Of a DNA stretch of 64,000 nt, positions 55,566-64,000 are shown piece by piece; the first letter of the stretch is position 1, and each line of letters starts with the position of its first letter. Origin of the DNA: Trichosphaerium sp. ATCC 40318 (taxonomy: Eukaryota > Discosea > Flabellinia > Trichosidae); contig JALMLS010000438.1 in NCBI GenBank assembly GCA_038496445.1, positions 62,001 to 126,000 on the forward strand. Direction: 5' to 3'. The notes beneath the pieces were generated by a model. That model was not told the DNA's origin, did not search any database, and was given only the letters and a program-made list of their open reading frames with translations. The translations under genes and the position numbers were made by a program.

Positions 55566-57697
55566 ATATGACATTGAACGTACGTGCTTTTGAGTCGTGG
55601 GTATTAGGTACGCTCAACATATTTTCAGAGCTGCGCTGACTAACTTGTAAAGTGCACGTTAAGTAAATGGACAGAAAAACGCTTCGCCGTGTAAACTTGC
55701 AACCGAAAAAAAAGTTGCCAGGTTTCATAAAGAAACAAAAAATACTAAACGCATAGTTCAGCTAATTGTTAATACAAGAATAGTCGGCACACAATAAAGA
55801 TGTTGTACGAACACCCATAGGTTGTACTACACAATACTTTTGTGGTTGCAAGGGGAATCCCAGACTGGTCATTTCGAGAACTGTTGCTATCAATCGCTTT
55901 TAATTATTTAAACAATTTGAGTGTTTGTGCGCAGGACTTAAGTTTCATGCTGTCTTTTTCTCATGCACAATGCTCAACTCGTGCTCTGAATATCAGTAAC
56001 CAAAACATGCACGGGATAGGTGAATCCTCAAAAGTTGGGCAGGAAAGGTTCTCTTAGAAGTGTACAGATACATTAAATCTGCTGATGTATTGCAGTATTT
56101 TATGTAGGTACGCTTGTAAATACTACACTCATCAAAGAAGAGCCCAAACGAACGAAACCAAAAGGATATGAATTACTAGTTATTGTTATCGTACTACTCT
56201 GCCACAGTACAAAATGTGAAATAAAAATAAAATGGTATGGGTTTTAAAATCACGTGGTCCTAGTGCAAATTCATAATTTCTCCCCAGCAAGCTTACAATA
56301 GCATGGATCATGTCAAACGTTGGACCTGCTAATTCTAGCAAAATTGTCAGTTCTGAAAGAACTAACAGAATTTGCAAGATCTGATTAAACTCGAAAACCA
56401 TGCGTCACAAACAGCGAAAAGTTGCAAAGTTCAGCAACTTGAACGATATTAACAACAACCTAGTCTACATTGCACATGATTTATGTCGTTAGCAACGATT
56501 CTATACTATTAGTGCCTACAGCATTTGGAGCGCAACAGCGCTACGCCAAGTGTATTCCGACGTGCACAGGCAATACTATTGCCATCGCTGAGTCATGATT
56601 GAAGCAGAGCTAAACGGCAATACGTAGTACTTTTGGGCAACTTCAAACGTTCTGAATAGAAATATGCATTTCATTTACAATAATAAACGAGTTGTAAGGC
56701 TCAATACGCCTCTTGAACAGGTAACAGCAATCAAATTTGGTAAACGCGGGTTTCAACACAGACATTAAAAGGCTAACAAGAGACAAACCACTCAGCGGTG
56801 CCTTGGCGAAAACTAAACGCACAAGGATCAAAACAAAACAAAAAAGAGTTAAAACTAGAGGTGCAGTAGCTGAATAAGCGTTACTACTCTCTCCGCGCCT
56901 CTACAGTGTCCTCCGTGCAACTACTAGCATAAAATGTCAGAACGCTGATACTAAGTTAAACCTAACGCCTTACCTTGTATAATGATGCTACTAACCAATT
57001 TTTAGAGTCTTTGAGTAGTGGTGGACAAGAAAAGACAAAACTGCAACGGAGCTGCACGAGGTAACAGTAAACCCTTATCACTAACGAATGGGATACCTCT
57101 ACAATAAAAGCCAAACAAAGTTCAGCTAATACCCCTATGTTGTTGCAGCTTGGCCTTTTCTCGCTGAAAAAAGATTTGGTCGCACTTTTTCTCTAACGGC
57201 CAGTTTTTTAGATGACTAAAATAAAGGAAAGAACATGCCAAAAGGACTGTAAGCGCCTGTTTAGTGCATTTGAAACCTTTTTGAGGGCTTTAGAGTAGCA
57301 AAACCCTCAAAAACGCTCTAAATGGGTAAACATGACATCAATTGATGCGTGGATAAGGCTAAAGCAATTTATGTTTTATCGTGCTAAAATTACAGCCATG
57401 TTCACTAAGTAGTGTCAGCGAGTAGCCAAGTACGCCTTGAGGTAACACGTACAATCATGAAGACCTCTGTGAAAAAAAAAACAATACGTATACCTAGATA
57501 GAAATTGTGAAGGCTCTGAGTAATGACGAACTGAAAAAATGAGATTGTCGACAATCTTGTTTTTCTCTAATTCCGTCAATTCCAGTGTGCAAGCAGTCTG
57601 CTACGTCGTATCCATAAAAATAAAAGAAGAAATAGAGCTTAATTACAAGTGTATTTTATTGATAGACAGGTTTTTTTTATTCAGCTGGAGTAAAGCA
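55566..57697. other. Gene-poor stretch of 2.1 kb
   Basis: No supported gene. Short frames only (71 codons at 55842 and at 56401-56186). A CACGTG is at 56251-56256. A hairpin element lies at 57268-57319. Confidence 0.45.
57268..57319. repeat. Hairpin-forming dispersed element, second two-armed copy
   Basis: TTTTTGAGGGCTTT is followed after a short loop by AAAACCCTCAAAAAC, nearly a perfect inverted repeat, then GCTCTAAA, the reverse complement of the TTTAGAGC that begins the 47136 copy. Confidence 0.55.
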
Positions 57698-58138
57698 CTA
57701 TTCCCAATACCATCTTTTGATCTTTTTGACACCAACATGAACACAGTAACGAAAATCACACTTATTGGATACTGTTGCGAATACTTGTAAGTTGTTTTCT
57801 CCTTCTTTAAACTCGAATGATACAAGTACTATCGTATAAACAGGAGTACGGCGCCACCGAGAGAGATATATACAAAGAACGCCGTCAACTCCGTTAGTAC
57901 CCATTGTAGATAGCTCCTTCACTGTTGGAAACACTTGATGCGCCCAGGGGTTCAATCCAACCGTTTTAGCTGAAGGACACATAACTTCCTCCCAATCATA
58001 CCCATCCTTGTCCATGTCTTCTTCTTCTATATCTAGCGTATACGTGTATCTTTTAGTCTTTACATTGAGTTTTGCGCTAGAATGCATACAAAACAACGTA
58101 ATACAAAGAACAACAAGCAACAAGATATTGTTTGTCAT
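57698..58138 (-). CDS. Small secreted protein, 146 aa, not recognised
   Basis: Single-exon frame with an ATG at 58138 and a textbook signal peptide (MTNNILLLVVLCITLFCMHS, cleavage after SSA). The mature part has an acidic stretch (IEEEDMDKDGYDWEEV) followed by a beta-rich region with VYTIVLVSFEFKEGENNLQV and four cysteines; it ends in a basic-aromatic tail (GVKKIKRWYWE). The length of uninterrupted frame and the clean signal peptide make it a convincing gene. No domain is recognised. A possible gene of similar type starts on the other strand 69 bp away. Confidence 0.65.
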   Translation of the reverse strand: MTNNILLLVVLCITLFCMHSSAKLNVKTKRYTYTLDIEEEDMDKDGYDWEEVMCPSAKTVGLNPWAHQVFPTVKELSTMGTNGVDGVLCIYLSRWRRTPVYTIVLVSFEFKEGENNLQVFATVSNKCDFRYCVHVGVKKIKRWYWE

Positions 58139-58206
58139 TTTGTGGGCGTTTGCTTGGATGATAAGAGCAATTGACCAATTGTAGGTCTCACTTTCCGAAT
58201 AAAGAA

Positions 58207-58714
58207 ATGAAAGACCCTAAAAAAGAAAACACAACTTTTACGAATTTTGATTCTGGTTTGTATCTCGTGGAGTATACTTTGAAGTTTAACTACATGGAAG
58301 AAAACTTGATTCATCATGGCGAGTGCAACACTTGCCATAATGACAAGTTGATAAAAAGCGTCATGTCAAAGGTGACTCATACCTCTATTACTATTCTCTT
58401 TACCACTTTGGAAATGCTGTGTAGTGCACAGTTTTTGAACATGAAGTAAGAAATAGCGAATACCTGAAATTGCAAAAAAAAATTTTAGTATGCTTTGAGT
58501 TTGTAAAACGTGGGTCTCACACTTTGTGTCCAAGCTCTCAAGCCAACAAAAAAGATCTTCCTGTTGCTTTTAGGAACCAACGGACGATAAGTATACTTGC
58601 TATCAACGTAAAGTAAGCTACACTGCAATATACAAGTTAAACTACAAACTCTTTGCTACTGATGTACAAAATAGCTTCTTTATGACGATTGAACTGGCAA
58701 TTGACACAGCGTAA
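58207..58714 (+). CDS. Possible small multi-exon protein, not recognised
   Basis: Exon from the ATG at 58207 (MKDPKKENTTFTNFDSGLYL) to about 58370, a likely short exon near 58436-58447 and a final exon from about 58574 to the stop at 58714 (EPTDDKYTCYQRK, then SYTAIYKLNYKLFATDVQ). The last exon follows a good acceptor (TTGCTTTTAG). Tyr/Asn/Thr-rich beta-type sequence with spaced cysteines, similar in style to the secreted protein on the opposite strand; there is no signal peptide from this start, so the true 5' end may differ. Function unknown. Confidence 0.35.
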
Positions 58715-60037
58715 AAACTATTCAAACGTACTTACATCTTTTCTGAACCTGTTTGGAGGATTGCAGCAGGAGCACGTGCCAAATTATTCCCGAATTTTCG
58801 GTACTTTTTTCCGTTTAAAGTAAAAAACCGCCGGTTAAGTATTGTGTAGCGAGCTCTATCTCACTTCTGTAGCGAGTGGTTGTGGTTTTAGATACTTGCG
58901 TCTGCTCTCTGTCGTATTTGCTATAACGTCTTACTACCACGACACCAAAATAGTACAAACACACTCGCTGTTGGAGGCGGAACCTTATACGACAGGTAAA
59001 GCACAAAGTGATTTAGTAAAGCCGTTCTAACTTTTTGAAGTTCAAGCGTTTGCAATATCTCTGCTTGTATCAAAAGATCCTGTAAATGAAGTATGGTACG
59101 TAAATGAAATGACAAACCCATCTTTACATTGACGCTTTGACACATTTTGACATTTTTGACATGTGTCAAATGACCAATTCAAATGTGTCGAAAAGCCAAT
59201 AATTCAAACTGTTTATGATGTATGTACTTTCTTTTATCTCGACACTATATACCAAATGCTTCTTGCAAACTTATCTACACTTGTTCTAATAAGTAGAATA
59301 CTTTCATATAACGTACAAGACACTTTTTTTACCTCTGCTGGTTTTTTTTCATTTTCTTTGAAAGATGACTTGCCGTTCAAGTTGTAACAAGTTGTTATGG
59401 ATATATACTGTTACGTATTAACGCTGTTACAGTCTCACCCTATACCACAAGAAGAAAGCTTTGCACCAGAAACAGGTAAGAATTGCAGCTTGAAAGTTGA
59501 AATCTTCTTCATGTTGCTTCAAACCTAACGGAAAGCGGAGACGCTAGAGAAATACATTACCTCACTTTTGAAAAATCAAACGCCTGGAAAGCGCGAAGAA
59601 GTAACCGGATAACGTGTACTTGATAACTAGTGTCACTGCAAAAAAATTGAACATACTAAAAACAAGTGTTAATAAAGAAAAATCTTTGTCACATGTGAGG
59701 TAAGGTCATACAAGGTCTCACATATGAACTTTGTAGACTTTACTGATTGTATATGCATTTCGTAACCACAACGTATTTTGTAGCAAAGCGGTGTATGTGT
59801 TTGGTAACTTATTTGAAATTTAGACTATTCAGAGATTGTGAAGCTGTACTTTCTACACGCTTGCCGTACTTTTGGTAAAATTGAACTTTAGAAGTAACTA
59901 TGTGAGCAAAAGTTCAAAGATATGCCTCCTAAAATCCTGGCTGGAAAAGTACCATCCGTTGTTATGACACGTGTAAACAAAGAGTATAATAAGGTTGTTT
60001 ATTTATGCTAATTAATATTGGTATAGGTTATGGAAGA
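58715..60037. other. Intergenic, no gene seen
   Basis: About 1.3 kb. Overlapping frames of 60-80 codons on both strands around 58815-59390 have no consistent splice signals or domains. AATAAA-like sequence for gene D may lie near 60000 on the minus strand. Confidence 0.4.
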
Positions 60038-63000
60038 CTACTTCTTAGCACCTTCAAGGCGAACTATTCTGGCAAGTAGAACCGCGTTGGTCTTATGAAG
60101 GGTAGTCACGGTTTTTGATAACTTGATAATGTCTTTATGCTTAGTTGAGTTGTCTTGCTTCAGGTTGGCAATGTGATGTTGTTGTTTTGTATTGGTTTGC
60201 TGTAAATTCTTGTTACTCCTCCTTAACTTCTCTACTTCTTGTTCAAGATTGACATAATTGCTACTAAATAGTTTGTCACTACTTGTGTCTACATAATGGA
60301 CAGCCCACAATTTCCTAGCATACAACAATAAGTTTAAAGAACAAGAAGAAATTGTAAACTCTTACCGGTTACTAATAAAATCATCATCAGAAAGATCATC
60401 ATTAGAACCATCATCAAGCTCTGAAACTTGATCTTTTTTAGTTTGTTCGTTTGCACCTTTTTTATCTCCTTTCTTGGGTTTAGTTGTTTTGTTTCCTTTT
60501 TTACTCTGCTCTTTTGGTTCAAGTTTGAGAACATAGCGGGCAACGGCTTGGGTATCTGATGACAGAATGTTAGCCATACCGCACTATGTTACTTGTTTTC
60601 CGTGTACCTTGTCCAACAACAAGCTCATCATACACTGCATTGGTCACTTTATCTTCTGGGAGAGGTCTACCTTTGCGATCAACCAATGTGTAATGACTTT
60701 GGTATCCTGGTTTTATTGGTTGTCCTCTCAACTTGTCGGTTGGGTTTACCTTTTTACATTATCAATTAATACATAGTAATTAAAAGTATTGTTTGTGTAC
60801 AGGATATACATTGCCAGGAGTAACGAGACTCAAAATAACTGTTTTTCCTTTGGTTCCACCATTATCATACGAACAGGCATACTGTATACTCCGCTAAGTG
60901 GAAACAACAAGTGAATAGCATGCAACAATGTTGTTAACGTACTGTGAAGTAGATGCCTTGACCATAGTATCCAGCATCCAAAGAACTTACAGTTCCAAAG
61001 CCAGCCTTGACAATACTGTAAGCTGCTTTTTCAGTTGTTCCATGAACCATCAATATCACTGGTATCTAAACATCAGGTTGTGAGTGTAAGTACTTTATTG
61101 ACAATTACCCCTTTTTCAGAACTGTCTTTGTTATCAGTACTTTGATCTTGTTGAGTGGGAATGGCATTATATTTTCGATATACGCTCTCTTTGTACTTCT
61201 GATGGACATCCTCCCTCCAATCTTGCTTTTTAAACAATGCAGGCAGTTCTCTACAAAAATTATACAGCTCAATTACAGCAAAACTGATGTAAAACAAACA
61301 TACTGATGCCTATGCTTTACTATTTTGTTGAATCGACCAAAGTTGTCTGTCAAGATTTCATTGTAAACAAGAGTCGCTTCAATGATATTGTATTGATCAT
61401 AGCCATGCATTTTTGACATCTCTTGTTTGAGGATCTTGAATTCTCTTACAGCCACTTTGTCACTTTTGTCAAGAAGATTCAGTGTTCTGTAGTGTGTCGC
61501 TTTTGTAACAATACCTCTTTATTCAACAAAAATGAATTACAGTAAGCTAATATGACAAACGTACATGCTTTTAGATCTGTCCCAAGTATGTGCAAAATAC
61601 AATCTTGGATTTATATCCCACCCGTTTTTACTGTTTAATCCTGTTTTTTTATTGTTAGTCATTAGTATTAACAACATGAACTTGTACCTGAATATGCTTC
61701 CTGTTGACGACACCACGCACCATTAGAGATATCATACAAGATGCCATCCATTAAATGTTCATCTCGTTTCCAAAAGTAGCGCTAAAAAGAGTTACAAAGT
61801 ACAAACATGGATTATACCTTTAACATATGTTTGGAATCGTATAAAGAACAAATTAAATAACAAATGCCTTTTTCCATTGCCAGTTTGAAATAATAGCACG
61901 TTGGCTAAAGGACAAATATGGTTAGTACAAAAACTTTATACTCCATTGTAGCGTACTAAGTATGAAAGCCATTCCTTAAGGTTTTTTTTAAAAGCAAAGT
62001 TTGATGAACAAGAATTCCACAGCGCCTTGCATTGTTTACCACTTGGACAGTGTTTTAAGAAAGTTACAAATGCTTCAACAGATGCTGGGGCATTTGATAC
62101 AACTCGCTTAAGTAACAAGAAAAGAAAGTCTTGCCACTTCTTTTCGGCTGGTGTAATAACTACAACAGTTATGTACTTGTGATATGTAGTGTTAATGCAG
62201 CACCTGAATAAGCGTTGTTTTTTTCTTTATCAACAGAATCAGTATTTGTCTTAACTTTGTAGAATAGTGGCAAAATTCTATTGTGTTGGCATTGCACTGA
62301 ATAGTAATGTGAGCAACCAAATGTTGTATTTCAATATGTATAGCGTATATGACATTACCTGCCCAAATCAAAGCTGTATCGCCATGTTTATCAGCAGCAT
62401 CAATATTTGCGCCAGCTTTCATCAACATTAATATGATTTTACCATGTCCAGTGTATGCTAAGTAGCATTAGCAAACACATGTTGTACATTATAATATTTT
62501 CATATCTGATATTACCTGCGTGAATCAAAGCTGGCCTTCCACAATTATCAGCAGCCTCAATATCTGCGCCAGCCTTGATTAATATTGATACGACTTCACT
62601 GTGTCCGCGGTATGCTAAATAGTAACGTGAATAAATATGTTGTATTGCATACGTCATATGACATTACCTGCCCAAATCAAAGCTGTATTTCCACCAAAAT
62701 CCTTAGCCTCAATATCTGCGTCAGCATCACTTAATAATATTGATACGATTTTATTGTGTTGGTTTGGTTCTTCGAGGTAATGTGTTGTATCAATTGCATG
62801 CATCAAAGCTGTTTTGCCATATATATCAACAGCATCAATCTTAACGTTGGCATTGATTAACATTGATATCACTTCAGGTGTACCGTTTCTTGCTAAATAA
62901 TAGCATAAGCAAAGACGTTTTGTGTATATGCTAACCTGCGCCCATTAAAACTGTCATGCTGGTATTATCAATAGTGTTCACATTTGCATTGGCCGTGATT

Positions 63001-64000
63001 AACATTGATGCGATTTCACTATGTCCAAGTGATGCTAAATAGTAGCATTAGCAAAAAACATTTAGTATTTTATATTTTATGTGTGATATTACCTGCATTA
63101 ATCAAAGCTGTTCTTCCGTATATATTGACAGCATCAACTTTTGCACTTTTTTTGATTAATATTGATGCAATATTAACATGTCCATTGTATGCTATATTAT
63201 AAGATAAAAAAACACAGTATATTTCACATGTGACATTACCTGCATGCATCAAAGCTGTATTGCCATCTTTATCAACAGCCTCAATATTTGCGCCAGCACT
63301 GATTAATAATGATACAATTTTAGAGATTGTAAAGCATGTTTGTGCTACATAGTACGATGAGCAATATGTTGTATATTGACATTACCTGCAATAATCAATG
63401 CTGTCCTTTCACAATTATCAACAGCGTCAATTTTCGCTTTCTTATTGATTAATATTGATACGACTTCACTGTGTCCGTGGTATGCTAAATATTAATATGA
63501 GCATGTTTGTATCTCATATGTGACAGTACCTGCTCCCATCAAAGCTGTTGTTCCATATTTATTAGCAGCGTTAATATTTGCGCCAGCATTGACCAATATT
63601 GATACGATGTTACTGTGTCCGCGGTATGCTAAATAGTAATATGAGAAAACGCATGTGCTGCATTTCATAAGTGACATTACCTGCACAAATCAAAGCTGTT
63701 TTTCTAAATTTAGTAAAAGCCTCAATATTTGCGCCAGCATCGATTAATTTTGATACAACTTCACTGTATCCATTGTATGCTAAATTATACAATAAGCAAC
63801 ATACGTGGTATTTCATATGTAGCTTTACCAGCGCATATCAACGCTGTGTTGCCACATTGATCAACAGCCTCAAGATTTGCTTTGGCATTGATTAATTTTG
63901 ATACAACTTCACTGTGTCCATTGTATGCTAAATTATACAATAAGCAAACACTGTTTTTCATATTTAGCATTACCTGCACAAATCAAAGCTGTGTTTTTAT
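60038..64000 (-). CDS. Ankyrin-repeat + PARP + coiled-coil protein, copy D (5' end outside window)
   Basis: Same order as copies A and B. At least eleven ankyrin repeats occupy 64000 to about 62200 (e.g. AYRGHSNIVSILVNAGANIN), then a degenerate repeat (VQCQHNRILPLFYK), the linker with NAPASVEAFVTFLKHCPSG, the helical block (FKILKQEMSKMHGYDQYNII) and the PARP core (VHGTTEKAAYSIVKAGFG, GYYGQGIYFT), Lys-rich linker and acidic patch, and a shorter coiled coil ending EGAKK at 60038. No interrupting stop was found in the parts read. The repeats here differ more from each other than those of copy B, so this array is older. Role as for A: presumed ADP-ribosyltransferase with ankyrin target binding. 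The promoter is not in the window. Confidence 0.8.
62200..64000 (-). repeat. Ankyrin exon array of copy D
   Basis: One-repeat exons as in A and B, with two exceptions: the exon at about 62872-62670 encodes two repeats (ALMHAIDTTHYLEEPNQHNK bridges them) with no intron between, and the repeat at about 63342-63243 has extra residues (AQTCFTISKIVSLL). The array continues past the window end. Confidence 0.8.

Noticed and set aside
1-64000. tRNA and rRNA genes
   Set aside because: No stretch with tRNA A- and B-box sequence and cloverleaf pairing, nor conserved rRNA segments, was found by eye; a covariance-model search would be needed to be certain.

Overview
The window is nuclear DNA of a mitochondriate, probably unicellular, eukaryote whose lineage I cannot name. 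Evidence: AT-rich sequence; many genes cut by very short GT-AG introns (mostly 37-65 bp, donors usually GTACGT, GTAAGT or GTATGT); AATAAA signals just after stops; a mitochondrial inner-membrane protease, a RhoGAP protein and an mRNA capping enzyme. All three stop codons are used in the standard way. No rRNA, tRNA, CRISPR array or bacterial operon was seen.

Layout. 1-4.4 kb: the 3' part of a SAM-PARP gene and two small secreted-protein genes. 5.9-15.5 kb: a cluster of F-box/leucine-rich-repeat genes (three on +, one remnant on -), interrupted by a spliced GH78-like alpha-L-rhamnosidase gene on the minus strand and a small spliced gene. 15.7-22.1 kb: housekeeping-like genes (RhoGAP protein, IMP2-like signal peptidase, SAP-like-domain protein). 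22.3-23.1 kb: pseudogene debris, including a broken copy of the end of the 39-42 kb gene. 23.9-26.5 kb: a spliced gene joining a PD-(D/E)XK nuclease-like domain to a protein kinase-like domain. 27.4-36.0 kb: two ankyrin-PARP-coiled-coil genes facing each other as a large inverted duplication; a third is at 60.0-64.0 kb (cut by the window end) and a deleted relic at 54.8-55.6 kb. 39.5-42.6 kb: a Reeler-domain secreted module reading in frame into a second secreted, cysteine-rich module. 43.4-46.2 kb: a one-chain capping enzyme (Cet1-type RNA triphosphatase plus guanylyltransferase). 46.2-47.0 kb: two tiny spliced genes. 47.8-51.8 kb: a large secreted von Willebrand A protein with a GPI-like tail. 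57.7-58.7 kb: one or two small secreted-type genes. Gene-poor stretches lie at 4.4-5.8, 36.1-39.4, 51.8-54.8 and 55.6-57.6 kb.

How it fits together. Two repeat-rich, fast-changing families dominate: ankyrin-PARP proteins, built mostly from exons of about 99 bp that each encode one ankyrin repeat, and F-box/LRR proteins built from 21-23-residue leucine-rich repeats that are almost identical at DNA level in one gene. Both couple a variable recognition surface to a modification output (ADP-ribosylation, presumed ubiquitin ligation). With the nuclease-kinase gene they suggest a region of rapid birth-and-death evolution, as expected for recognition or conflict genes; that role is inference. A recurring CACGTG palindrome 55-180 bp before several start codons is a candidate shared promoter element.
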